DNA of 30,978 nucleotides. Origin: Arcanobacterium_A bovis. Its GTDB lineage: Bacteria > Actinomycetota > Actinomycetes > Actinomycetales > Actinomycetaceae. Position numbers and translations under genes: made by a program. Below are positions 17,010 to 24,430 of this stretch, in pieces (the stretch's first letter is position 1; each line of letters opens with the position of its first letter). Under the pieces are notes generated by a model. It saw only the letters and a list, made by a program, of their open reading frames with translations, had not been told where the DNA came from and ran no database searches. Location of the stretch: the NCBI RefSeq assembly GCF_042655305.1, contig NZ_JBHSLR010000008.1. One strand, written 5' to 3'.

Positions 17010-17312
17010 ATGGCAATGACTGAAACAAAAAATACTCCAGCGGACTTCTTTTCTCTTCGCGAAGCAGAGCTGAAGAAACAAAAGACAGCGTTCAAAAAAC
17101 TTACAAAGCTCCTCACAAAGTATGATGCGCTCGAACAAGAAATACTCACAATCCGTGACGAAGTTTTATCTGCAGGACTATCAAAAACTGAACTCCTATC
17201 CTCACTCAATCCAAGCGATAGTGTTATTCGTTTGCTAAGAAAGCCAGTCCATAAACCAGAACCAGAAAATCAGTCAGAAACTAAGCCTGAAGACACCGTT
17301 TCCCAATGGTAA
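17010..17312 (+). CDS. small coiled hypothetical protein
   Basis: 100 aa; a second ATG 6 bases in is also possible. Residues 15-60 are a Lys/Leu-rich predicted helix or coiled coil (LREAELKKQKTAFKKL), followed by a Pro/Glu tail. Not recognised. It lies 62 bp after the DUF2971 gene on the same strand, and could be its small partner or a relaxosome accessory. AGAAAG lies before the start. Confidence 0.6.
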   Translation: MAMTETKNTPADFFSLREAELKKQKTAFKKLTKLLTKYDALEQEILTIRDEVLSAGLSKTELLSSLNPSDSVIRLLRKPVHKPEPENQSETKPEDTVSQW

Positions 17313-17349
17313 ACGACAGTTAATTCTCCAACAAGGACAAGCCATCCAT

Positions 17350-17358
17350 TGATATAAT
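17350..17358 (+). promoter_or_regulatory. extended -10 promoter of the nrdH leader
   Basis: TGATATAAT (TGn followed by the -10 hexamer TATAAT). The second nrdH-type gene has TGAGATAAT at the same distance before its own matching leader. No good -35 box. Expected start of transcription near 17365, just before the leader structure. Confidence 0.6.
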
Positions 17359-17365
17359 TATGTAA

Positions 17366-17413
17366 CGCGCTGACGATCGCGAAGCGTGTTGAAACAAGAA
17401 AACTTTCAACACG
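17366..17413 (+). ncRNA. structured 5' leader of nrdH, copy 1 (candidate RNA switch)
   Basis: Contains the box GCTGACGATCGCGAAGC (17369-17385) shared with the leader at 22845-22889. Two pairings are possible: P1 CGCGC (17366-17370) with GCGTG (17384-17388), and P2 CGTGTTGAAA (17385-17394) with TTTCAACACG (17404-17413), loop starting CAAGAA. P1 and P2 use the same bases, so they exclude each other. Both are kept by compensatory changes in the second copy. Confidence 0.65.
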
Positions 17414-17426
17414 TAAGGAAACGATC

Positions 17427-17756
17427 ATGATCACGATCTACACAAAAGACAACTGCCCACAATGCGCAGCAACCAAACGCCAATTCGATAAATCCGGCGT
17501 TCAATACAACGAAATCAACCTTGACACTAACCCCGAAGCAGTCGAACAACTCAAAGCAATGGGATATAGGGAAGTGCCAGTAGTTTTCTCCGGACTCAAC
17601 CACTGGTCAGGCTTCCGCCCAGAATTGATCAAGAGCGCTATTCGTAACACACAAATGGAACACACAAAAGACAGCATTGTTGAAAAAATATGTGCCAAAC
17701 CCACCCACGAATCACGATCTAAAGACCCTGCCGCGGCACGCTCGCAAATCCGCTAA
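17427..17756 (+). CDS. nrdH: NrdH-like redoxin
   Basis: 109 aa thioredoxin-fold protein with the redox motif CPQC at residues 11-14, the VPVVFSG cis-proline region, and the HWSGFRPELI motif of NrdH redoxins. NrdH donates electrons to class Ib ribonucleotide reductase, though ICE-borne copies may serve other partners. A Ser/Lys/Arg-rich tail of about 30 residues extends beyond the fold. AAGGAA lies 8 bases before the ATG. Preceded by the structured leader at 17366-17413. No reductase genes are nearby. Confidence 0.88.
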   Translation: MITIYTKDNCPQCAATKRQFDKSGVQYNEINLDTNPEAVEQLKAMGYREVPVVFSGLNHWSGFRPELIKSAIRNTQMEHTKDSIVEKICAKPTHESRSKDPAAARSQIR

Positions 17757-17815
17757 TATTCGGGAGCACCGATAACTCGACACAAGTTGCTTTTAAAGCT
17801 ACGTTGCCGTACCCA

Positions 17816-17858
17816 CGATTGTGAGTAGTAGTAATGAGTCAACTGCTGCCCACAATCG
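17816..17858 (+). repeat. long inverted repeat between nrdH and the parB-like gene
   Basis: CGATTGTG (17816-17823) pairs with CACAATCG (17851-17858), with an inner AGTAGT/ACTGCT pairing that uses one G-T wobble. No T-run follows, so a simple terminator is uncertain. A further short inverted repeat (GCTTT/AAAGC) lies just upstream. Confidence 0.55.
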
Positions 17859-17938
17859 CAACTTATTAGCGATCCTCCTCAGCGTCTAAATATTGACCCT
17901 TTTCTATAACACTCACCAAATTTGAAAATCTCGCATAT

Positions 17939-17944
17939 TATAAT
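17939..17944 (+). promoter_or_regulatory. possible -10 box of the parB-like gene
   Basis: TATAAT about 67 bases before the start at 18011. No matching -35 at normal spacing, so this is tentative. Confidence 0.35.
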
Positions 17945-18010
17945 AGTTGTAAATTTTGCAATCATTGTGAGTGATGGAATGAATGCTTACCTTAATGTCG
18001 AGGAGAAGTC

Positions 18011-19558
18011 ATGACGGGTACAATAACAGTTAATCTTTCTGATTTAATATTTGATCCAGAAAACCCGCGCCTCGATGTCGACGCACAGTCACAAACTGAA
18101 GCACTACAACTCTTGCTAGACAATCATGAAAAAGATATAGCAGAACTAGCATGCGACATTGCGCGCAATGGGCTTAGCCCAAGCGAGCTACCCATCGTGA
18201 TCGCGACTCAAAACAAATCACAATACATCGTACTTGAAGGCAACCGTCGTCTCGTAGCTCTAAAATGGTTACACGCACCTTTCAGCTACGGATTGTCCAA
18301 GCACCAGAAGAAGATCCACAATGCTGCCCAATCGGCACAAAAAATTCCTGACAAACTCGACGTCGTCGTTGCCGCAACTCGCGACGAAGCAAATATTTGG
18401 ATCAGGCGACGCCATACCGCAGATCCAAACACTGGGGTACGTCACTGGACTCCTGCCAATAAGCAGCGCTTTGAAGAAAAGAACGGTGAAAAGCCATCGC
18501 GTCCGTTGCTTATAAGCAGATGGATCAAATCCAGTTTTCATTCCGACACCGATATGGTTAAAGTCCTCGAGTCAATTGAAAGGAAGCGGCAATTCACGAC
18601 TCTGTACCGTGTCTTTCCTGAAAAAGTACAAAAACATTTTGGTATCACCATTAAAGATAGTGCCGAGAACGAGGCCAAATTCAAAAAATTTGCAACCGAA
18701 AATTCTGACTTACTATTTGCAATTCTGAGCGACGTTGCAACAGGAAAAATTTCCACTGGTTCTGAAGGATTCCGCGGACAATTAGTTTCACGGATGAACC
18801 AAGATCCGATACTTGAATGGATTCGGTCGATAGAAACTCAGTTGAATAACAGATTAAATTCAAAGAGAGAACCACAAGATAGCAACGGGCCGACTACCTC
18901 GTCAGGAAAATCTCAACCGCAAGATAAAAACAATAAAACTAGTACCGCCGATACGAATGCTAAAGCTCCAAACACCGGAATGGGAACAGAAAATTCTCAT
19001 AGGGACACATCCAGCTCGCATTCAAATCCACAATCCCAAACAGGTCGCAATGGAAAGAAACGGAAAGACGATCCACGTCCCTCCAATGCAAACAAATTAT
19101 TCTACGGTGTTGCCGTTAAGAACAACTTACCAGGTCGTTTAAGTGATCTTCTCCGTCAAGCAAAGGAAATCACTATCTCTCGCGAAACATCGTTAATTGC
19201 TGCAATTATTGCCCGTGTCGTAGTTGAACACTTCGTTGACGCGCACAGAAAGGAAGTACAAGAAAAGGTAAAAAATCCACGGGTCAAGGATAATGACAAG
19301 CTTCGGGAGAAGGTTCGAAAAACAATTGGATTTTTTGATCCAAACGCTGGAAAACCCAATGCGAAGTGTGGTGATCTTGCTGGAGCTTACGAGCAAACAG
19401 AAGGACAAGGTTCCGGTATCCTAGTCAAGTCACTAAACCAATGTGTACATAACTATGAATACACCCGAAGTCTTGGTGTTGCACATGACGCAAGCGAAAT
19501 ATTCACGCCGCTGCTAAACAGGATTATCGCTGATCTACTTTCCGCTGGCCATGATTAA
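18011..19558 (+). CDS. ParB-fold protein with C-terminal HEPN/Abi_C-like region
   Basis: 515 aa. The N-terminal ParB/Srx-like domain has FDPENPRL at residues 14-21, CDIARNGLSPSELPIVI, and the nucleotide-binding VLEGNRRLVALK box (GNRR at 77-80). A middle helical part and a Ser/Asn/Gln-rich linker (about 285-355) follow. The C-terminal 150 residues recall Abi_C-type HEPN domains: an Ala/Ile-rich helix with ARVVVEHFVDAH near 401-412, and YTRSLGVAHD with R488-x5-H494, close to the HEPN R-x4-6-H motif. The HEPN call is my inference. GAGGAG precedes the ATG. It overlaps the methyltransferase gene by 8 bases, so the pair works together. Partition function is unlikely, since a separate ParA unit exists. 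Confidence 0.78.
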   Translation: MTGTITVNLSDLIFDPENPRLDVDAQSQTEALQLLLDNHEKDIAELACDIARNGLSPSELPIVIATQNKSQYIVLEGNRRLVALKWLHAPFSYGLSKHQKKIHNAAQSAQKIPDKLDVVVAATRDEANIWIRRRHTADPNTGVRHWTPANKQRFEEKNGEKPSRPLLISRWIKSSFHSDTDMVKVLESIERKRQFTTLYRVFPEKVQKHFGITIKDSAENEAKFKKFATENSDLLFAILSDVATGKISTGSEGFRGQLVSRMNQDPILEWIRSIETQLNNRLNSKREPQDSNGPTTSSGKSQPQDKNNKTSTADTNAKAPNTGMGTENSHRDTSSSHSNPQSQTGRNGKKRKDDPRPSNANKLFYGVAVKNNLPGRLSDLLRQAKEITISRETSLIAAIIARVVVEHFVDAHRKEVQEKVKNPRVKDNDKLREKVRKTIGFFDPNAGKPNAKCGDLAGAYEQTEGQGSGILVKSLNQCVHNYEYTRSLGVAHDASEIFTPLLNRIIADLLSAGHD

Positions 19559-20450
19559 GCGAACCGAATATCATAGTTATATGCACATACTCTCGCCGCT
19601 TCGATATCCTGGGGGAAAAGCAAAACTTGCACCGTTTCTAAGCAGGATAATATCCGCTCAAAACCCAGTCCCCACGACATACGCTGAACCATTCGCCGGG
19701 GGCGTAGGCGCTGGTTTAACGCTCCTAAACGACGGAATCATTGACCGTCTACTAATTAACGATATCCATCCCGGTATCGCAGCATTCTGGCGCGCGGTTA
19801 TGAACTCGACGGAACGTTTATGTGACGCAGTTTTATCAACAAACGTCGATATCGACCAATGGCACAAACAAAAAGATATGTTTGAACATCCCGATTCGAT
19901 ATCTGAATTTGATCTTGCGTTTGCCACATTCTTCCTCAACCGAACAAACAGATCCGGAATCTTAACCGCACGCCCAATCGGCGGACTAGACCAATCAGGA
20001 GAATGGAAACTAGATGCTCGATGGAACGCCCAACGACTCTGTGCACGCATCGAACGGATCGCTGCTTTCCAGGATCGAATAAACATCACTAGTTACGACG
20101 CCATCGACTTTATCGATCACCTCAACCAGCTAGGAAACGAAGCATTCGTTTATGTTGACCCACCCTACGTCCAACAAGGGGGAAGCCTATACCTGAACAA
20201 GTTCTCGAAAGACTCACATATGAAACTTTCAGAAAAACTCCACACGGCAACATTCCCCTGGATCTTAACATATGACGAAGAAAAATTAATTTCTCAAGGC
20301 TTATATAAAGACCTTCGATGCGGCATATATGAACTGCCATATTCAGTACAAAAAAAATATTTAGGCCGAGAGTTAGTTATCTTCTCCGACAACCTAGCAA
20401 TTCCGGATTATCAAATCACAAAACAAAGCAAGATTGAAAAACTCTCTTAA
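19551..20450 (+). CDS. D12-class (Dam-like) DNA adenine-N6 methyltransferase
   Basis: 299 aa. SAM-binding PLRYPGGKAKLAP at residues 17-29, FAGGVGAGLTLL near 46, and the catalytic DPPY at 203-206 give the class-alpha/D12 order found in Dam and many phage enzymes. Specificity cannot be read. The ATG at 19551 overlaps the upstream stop by 8 bases; ATG 19581 (MHILSPLRY) is an alternative start nearer the conserved region. No classical restriction endonuclease gene is adjacent. The coupled ParB-fold/HEPN-like protein takes the place where a restriction or sensing partner would be. Confidence 0.9.
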   Translation: MIKRTEYHSYMHILSPLRYPGGKAKLAPFLSRIISAQNPVPTTYAEPFAGGVGAGLTLLNDGIIDRLLINDIHPGIAAFWRAVMNSTERLCDAVLSTNVDIDQWHKQKDMFEHPDSISEFDLAFATFFLNRTNRSGILTARPIGGLDQSGEWKLDARWNAQRLCARIERIAAFQDRINITSYDAIDFIDHLNQLGNEAFVYVDPPYVQQGGSLYLNKFSKDSHMKLSEKLHTATFPWILTYDEEKLISQGLYKDLRCGIYELPYSVQKKYLGRELVIFSDNLAIPDYQITKQSKIEKLS

Positions 20451-20562
20451 ACGCTCTAATTTCCAGCAAAACATACTTCAACAAGTGAACACTAAAGTCA
20501 AAACACTGCTTGCAGAATGAATATTCATGAATATTACATCAGTGATTTAATCAAGCGCTCAA

Positions 20563-20584
20563 AATACAGCTAAAATGCTGTATT
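20563..20584. promoter_or_regulatory. inverted repeat, candidate operator of the Fic operon
   Basis: AATACAGC, 6-base spacer, GCTGTATT: perfect 8-bp arms, about 15 bases upstream of a likely -35. Position suits autoregulation by the antitoxin complex, which is inferred only. Confidence 0.5.
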
Positions 20585-20598
20585 CTAGCGCAAAAGTC

Positions 20599-20626
20599 TT
20601 GGTCATAATGGGTGCTGTGGTAGACT
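20599..20626 (+). promoter_or_regulatory. putative promoter of the Fic operon
   Basis: TTGGTC (20599-20604), 16-base spacer, TAGACT (20621-20626), 24 bases before the first gene, which has a strong GAGGAGG ribosome site. Confidence 0.45.
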
Positions 20627-20649
20627 TAAAACAAATTTGAGGAGGACAT

Positions 20650-20838
20650 ATGGACACTCACAAACGCACCCCAGAGAAGCTCGTAGCTGAAGTGGTGAGC
20701 GCTGAACGTCTTGCCTCATGTTGTCATCCGTCACCCCGTGTTCGCTCACAATTGCTGAAGCTCGCAAAGTACGAGATCACTATCGATCAATACATTAAGA
20801 GCGTGAAAGAACATATTTGTGGCAAGATTTATGCCTAA
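20650..20838 (+). CDS. small protein, first gene of the Fic operon
   Basis: 62 aa with a strong GAGGAGG ribosome site. The C-terminal half (LAKYEITIDQYIKSV) resembles the GEI-DEY helix of VbhA-type antitoxins, and the gene after it has the matching GEIDIDEV segment. It lacks the (S/T)xxxE(G/N) inhibitory motif, so it may be a diverged antitoxin duplicate or a regulator of the operon. Contains three Cys. Confidence 0.6.
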   Translation: MDTHKRTPEKLVAEVVSAERLASCCHPSPRVRSQLLKLAKYEITIDQYIKSVKEHICGKIYA

Positions 20839-20870
20839 TAACGAAGTTTTTGAAGCAAGGGGACATACAT

Positions 20871-21056
20871 ATGGATGTAAGGACGAGAGAGCAGCGTTAT
20901 AACAGCGCTGCTGAAGGTATTTTCTCGATAGAACTCGAAGGATATCAATTCACTGACGAAGAACTGAACATCATCTCACGATACGTTGAGGGTGAAATCG
21001 ATATAGACGAGGTACAGCAACTGTTCTTCGGAGAAAAACGTGCCGTCCTTCGTTGA
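20871..21056 (+). CDS. VbhA-like antitoxin of Fic
   Basis: 61 aa from ATG 20871, preceded by AAGGGGA. Carries SIELEG at residues 19-24, an exact match to the Fic-inhibitory motif (S/T)xxxE(G/N), whose Glu blocks ATP binding in class I Fic systems. A VEGEIDIDEV helix follows, as in VbhA. Overlaps the fic start by 17 bases, as usual for vbhA-vbhT type pairs. The upstream in-frame TTG/ATG starts would add residues from the preceding gene without a ribosome site. Confidence 0.83.
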   Translation: MDVRTREQRYNSAAEGIFSIELEGYQFTDEELNIISRYVEGEIDIDEVQQLFFGEKRAVLR

Positions 21057-21825
21057 CCCATATCTGTATCCTGGTACAGATATTCTCATCAACAACTTCA
21101 ACATTCATAATGCTGAAGATCTAGCACAAGCTGAACGTCGCTATACGTGGGTGCAACGTGAACTGCTAGAATCGCATCTTGTAAAACAAACTTTCGATAT
21201 GGATCATTTACGTGCTTTGCATCGACGTTTGTTTGGTGATGTCTACCCATGGGCGGGCGAATACCGAACCGTTAATATTTCAAAAGGATCGAGCAGTTTT
21301 CTCGCCGCCACCAGCTTCATCACCGCTGAAACCATGCTCAAAGAAAAAATTATGTCCAGTGGGCTTCTTGATCCTGGCGTGGCTACGGATACGTTCGTTG
21401 TGCAGGCAAGCGAAATACTGTCAGATATTAACTACATTCACCCCTTCCGTGAAGGAAACGGGCGAACACAACGAGCTTTTATCGACGATATCGCAAGAGT
21501 ATCGCACCGCTCAATATCATGGCGAAACGTTTCTACACATGACTATATGCTCGCTTCAATACGGTCATTCAATGATGCTAACGGTACAGCGTTTGAAGCG
21601 CTGTTTAAGCAGATGCTCCAACCGCCCATCGATGGACTATCCCACCTCGACAACCGCATATATGACGTTTCACCAACACACACTGCAGAAGCGCTCGATC
21701 ACTCACACAACAGAGTAAGCGAAAAGATCGCACGGAAAGTCAACGATAAAACCCGATCCACCGCCAACTATGGATCTAACGCTCCGGCACCGCCCAAACA
21801 GGAAAGAAGAGGGAGACGACGCTGA
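21040..21825 (+). CDS. fic: Fic-domain AMP-transferase toxin
   Basis: 261 aa, GTG start. Fic core HPFREGNGRTQR at residues 134-145 matches HxFx(D/E)GNGRxxR fully, so the enzyme looks active; the flap region is near residues 75-95. Known relatives AMPylate host proteins such as topoisomerases. N-terminal PYLYPGTDILINNF is typical of the VbhT/toxin-Fic class. The C-terminal 60 residues are Arg/Pro-rich, without a BID or other secretion domain that I can see. Coupled to the antitoxin by a 17-base overlap. Likely stabilises the ICE or defends against phage. Confidence 0.9.
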   Translation: MPSFVDPYLYPGTDILINNFNIHNAEDLAQAERRYTWVQRELLESHLVKQTFDMDHLRALHRRLFGDVYPWAGEYRTVNISKGSSSFLAATSFITAETMLKEKIMSSGLLDPGVATDTFVVQASEILSDINYIHPFREGNGRTQRAFIDDIARVSHRSISWRNVSTHDYMLASIRSFNDANGTAFEALFKQMLQPPIDGLSHLDNRIYDVSPTHTAEALDHSHNRVSEKIARKVNDKTRSTANYGSNAPAPPKQERRGRRR

Positions 21826-21903
21826 ACGCAACCAACCCCGCCCGTACCTGTCGAGCTTTCGCCCGATATCACACCTGACACGTGGTAAAAGGTTTTTTTG
21901 AGG

Positions 21904-21929
21904 GGGGGGACACCACTCGGTGTCCCCCC
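21904..21929. terminator. strong GC hairpin between convergent fic and DUF4192-like genes
   Basis: GGGGGGACACC (21904-21914), loop ACTC, GGTGTCCCCCC (21919-21929), with TTTTTTT before and AAAA after. The flanking T and A tracts can extend the stem. A classical U-tract does not follow on either strand, but the place between two convergent genes fits a shared terminator. Confidence 0.6.
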
Positions 21930-21944
21930 AAAACACATTTGCTC

Positions 21945-22454
21945 TTAATTGCCTGCAACAGGTGAGGGTAGTCCCACGATTAAAGCGTGGCGAACAAGCA
22001 ACGCAAGACTATAAGTAGCGTCCGTATTCAACGCTAGCTCGGTTTCGAGCTCGGCAGTCCCACTATCACCACTCCACCACGCAAGATAAGCAAGCGCACC
22101 ATGCAAGGGGACACTCACAACATCAAGATAATTATCGCAAGCACGCAACACGCACATAGCCCGTTCCACAGAAGCGACATTCAAAGACTGAGCACACGTC
22201 CCGTTAAGCACATCGTCAAACGTGCCAAGAGCTACATCCACACTTCCCGTTACTGCCGCAACGAGAACATAGTCACGCACCTGAATATCATCCAAGCCAC
22301 GCAACGCCTGTCCAAGACAACGTGCACCCACATGCTTGTCAGAAAGCAACACCTTCCACAACTCAACCGCGCTCTCAACATCAAGCATCGGCTCGCTATA
22401 CGCCTGTGCAACAACCGTTTTGAACGACTCAACATCGGTAACTTCAACACTCAT
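21945..22454 (-). CDS. DUF4192-like protein (short form)
   Basis: 169 aa. The C-terminal two thirds follow the DUF4192 pattern: QVRDYVLVAAVTGS near residue 58, LHGALAYLAWWSGDSGTAELETELAL, and TYSLALLVRHALIVGLPSP at the end. Full DUF4192 proteins are about twice this length, so this is a short or N-terminally reduced member. Function unknown; common on actinobacterial plasmids and chromosomes. AAAGG precedes the ATG. Confidence 0.72.
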   Translation of the reverse strand: MSVEVTDVESFKTVVAQAYSEPMLDVESAVELWKVLLSDKHVGARCLGQALRGLDDIQVRDYVLVAAVTGSVDVALGTFDDVLNGTCAQSLNVASVERAMCVLRACDNYLDVVSVPLHGALAYLAWWSGDSGTAELETELALNTDATYSLALLVRHALIVGLPSPVAGN

Positions 22455-22569
22455 GATCTAACCTTTCGATTATCTTGTGGACGTTTGTTTGTCCGGCTGA
22501 CAAAAACCAGAAACGCGATTGATAAGGATGAAGTGCAACCCGTAGGGCAGGGGCAGAAAAAGATTGACT

Positions 22570-22698
22570 GCGGTGAACTCACCCATACGCAGCTTTAGCG
22601 CAGTGTGGGTAAGATCAGGGCAAAGCCAATCCTGCCCAGGCGCTCAAGCGCTTGCGCGAAATCCGCAATCGCAACACTGGTAACTCAGCCGGAACACA
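22570..22698. ncRNA. candidate structured RNA/DNA element, copy A
   Basis: Aligns along its length with 25682-25804. Shared blocks: GCGGTGAACT, AGGGCAAAGCCAATCCTGCC and ACACTGGTAACTCAGCCGG. Stems: ACCCA/TGGGT around an inner CGC/GCG; GGGCA (22618-22622) with TGCCC (22633-22637); CTGG (22677-22680) with CCGG (22689-22692), loop TAACTCAG. In copy B the same stems have different but paired bases. Strand and role unknown. Confidence 0.55.
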
Positions 22699-22824
22699 CA
22701 ACCCCCAGCACGCACAGCGTGCACCACTGGCACGGATCTAAGATCCGTCCAATCCACGCGCGAAGCGCACCACACAAACAAAAGAAAAATGATCCGATTC
22801 CGCTGCACTGAACATCCAGCTTTA

Positions 22825-22833
22825 TGAGATAAT
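22825..22833 (+). promoter_or_regulatory. extended -10 promoter of the second nrdH leader
   Basis: TGAGATAAT, matching TGATATAAT before the first nrdH leader, at the same distance from the conserved leader box. Confidence 0.6.
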
Positions 22834-22844
22834 AAAAGAACGTA

Positions 22845-22889
22845 GATGCTGACGGTCGCGAAGCATCAAAAGACAAGAATCTTTTGATG
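22845..22889 (+). ncRNA. structured 5' leader of nrdH, copy 2 (candidate RNA switch)
   Basis: Box GCTGACGGTCGCGAAGC (22848-22864). P1: GATGC (22845-22849) with GCATC (22863-22867). P2: CATCAAAAGA (22864-22873) with TCTTTTGATG (22880-22889), loop CAAGAA. P1 and P2 overlap and exclude each other. Stem bases differ from copy 1 but stay paired, while loop and box are conserved. Confidence 0.65.
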
Positions 22890-22900
22890 AAAGGCCAATC

Positions 22901-24031
22901 ATGATCACCATCTACACCAAACCCGACTGCGCACAATGCACAGCGACAAAACGCGAATTCGATCAAGCAGGTGTTGCATATCAAGAAATCGATCTAACGC
23001 GCAACCCACACGACATTGACCTACTCAAAGCACTCGGACACCACACAGCCCCCGTCGTATTCTCCGGCACCAGCCACTGGTCAGGATTCAGAAAAGACCT
23101 CATCCGTGACGCAATAAACACAGCCACACTAAACACCCCTCCCGTGCAAGAACCTTGGCAGCGATCACGAATCTCAAGTGCAGCCACTCAAACCAGCCAA
23201 ACAGCATCGGTAAAGGGTGAGGAAAACATGGCTTTATATCTCACCTATAATGAAGCGCTCGACGCACGGCAGACAACCGTCACTACAAGGCAAATGGACT
23301 ACTTTGACGGAGTAAAAGAATCCCTCACACGCGAGCTTAGTGCATTCGTCAACAGCCGTTATGACGGTATGTCGATAAGCGAAAGCGACGTATATGTTCG
23401 CGGCATCAACTTCTTAACAAACTATCTCGAATACGAGACCATCGACTTTGAAGAAATGTGGAGCGCCGCAAACTGCCCACCCTTACGCCAATACCCACAA
23501 TACGAACGCTCCGACGCTCTACCCATCCACATGCATAATGAGACAGGCGTCGATGGGCAGCAAAACATCGCGACGTCACCACGTCTCCAACAAGCCGCTG
23601 CCTCACGCTGGCTCGTTGCGGAATGGCTGCCAACCATTCTCCCGCAGACCTACAAGCACTTACCCGTGCCAGTCAGAAAAGACAACGCAATAACAATCTA
23701 CACAAAAGCAGACTGCGTTCAATGCGTGGCCACCAAACGCCAGTTTGATAAAACAGGCACACCCTATAGTGAAGTATCGCTCGATCAATACCCAGACCTA
23801 GTTGAAAAATTCAGACAACAAGGCTACACCACGGCACCTATCGTCGAAGTAGAAACAGGTGCAACCCGTCGAACCTGGGCAGGATTCACCCTAGAAAACA
23901 CACTATCCACGATCCGGCTCAGCGAAGGAAAAACGGGCAACATCACCCCAAGCCATCAACCGAAATGCATGACGCCCGTGCAACCCGATACACCCGCACC
24001 TGTGACACACCGAAGATCACGCCGCCGATGA
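22901..24031 (+). CDS. double NrdH-like redoxin fusion
   Basis: 376 aa with two thioredoxin-fold NrdH domains: the first at about residues 1-80 (CAQC at 11-14, HWSGFRKDLI), the second at about 263-345 (CVQC, GFTLENTL). Between them lies a helical region (about 110-255) of unknown kind, starting MALYLTYNEALDARQ. Codon 110 is an ATG (23228) with GAGG 6 bases upstream, and the part before it is 109 codons, exactly the length of the stand-alone NrdH at 17427. This suggests two genes fused by loss of a stop, and a second product from the internal start. The double CxxC layout could allow internal disulfide exchange; that is inference. Confidence 0.82.
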   Translation: MITIYTKPDCAQCTATKREFDQAGVAYQEIDLTRNPHDIDLLKALGHHTAPVVFSGTSHWSGFRKDLIRDAINTATLNTPPVQEPWQRSRISSAATQTSQTASVKGEENMALYLTYNEALDARQTTVTTRQMDYFDGVKESLTRELSAFVNSRYDGMSISESDVYVRGINFLTNYLEYETIDFEEMWSAANCPPLRQYPQYERSDALPIHMHNETGVDGQQNIATSPRLQQAAASRWLVAEWLPTILPQTYKHLPVPVRKDNAITIYTKADCVQCVATKRQFDKTGTPYSEVSLDQYPDLVEKFRQQGYTTAPIVEVETGATRRTWAGFTLENTLSTIRLSEGKTGNITPSHQPKCMTPVQPDTPAPVTHRRSRRR

Positions 24032-24115
24032 ACTTGAAAACAAAAGAGGGCGACTACGCTAAATATAGTCGCCCTCTTAAAAACCGCTGACACCTTTTAG
24101 TGTCTGTTTTCAAGT
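24032..24115 (+). repeat. perfect three-way-junction inverted repeat after the double-NrdH stop
   Basis: Starts on the base after the TGA. P1: ACTTGAAAACA (24032-24042) with TGTTTTCAAGT (24105-24115). P2: AAGAGGGCGACTA (24044-24056) with TAGTCGCCCTCTT (24066-24078). P3: GACAC (24089-24093) with GTGTC (24100-24104). P2 alone could stop transcription; on the minus strand it is followed by a T-rich tract. A small terminal-inverted-repeat element is an alternative. Confidence 0.75.
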
Positions 24116-24430
24116 AGCCTCACTTAAATACTGATTCAGAAAAGGATACCAACGATCATTGCTCCAAAAGCCGCCAGTGCTTTTATGTAGAATTCTCGTG
24201 TATATATTCGACGTTCGATTCTGATAATGAACTTTAAAAGGAAATAATTGATAGTGTGGTCAATATTTCGCGAACGAATGATGAGCACGAACGATGCCGC
24301 CGATTAGCCTCTCCCTTAGCTTGTCGGTAAATAAACTTATATCCAATTTGTCGATTTCGAGAAAATTGATGGACAGGTGCAAGGCTGTGGATTAAGCTAC
24401 AATCACCAACTAGAAAACAAAGGAGTTTTT
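24116..24430. other. intergenic stretch without supported gene
   Basis: 315 bp, AT-rich. I see no convincing gene, repeat or strong hairpin. It must hold the promoter of the small secreted protein that follows. Confidence 0.5.

Larger units (their letters stand above)
22455..22900. other. 446-bp intergenic stretch with conserved structured elements
   Basis: No supported gene. It holds candidate structured element A (22570-22698), inverted repeat ACGGATC/GATCCGT (22732-22748), and the promoter and leader of the double-NrdH gene. The -10-like and ribosome site for the minus-strand DUF4192-like gene must also lie near 22455-22500. Confidence 0.6.

Noticed and set aside
22101..22598. 165-codon plus-strand frame opposite the DUF4192-like gene
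   Set aside because: It is the antisense of a recognised family and runs into the non-coding element; no ribosome site.
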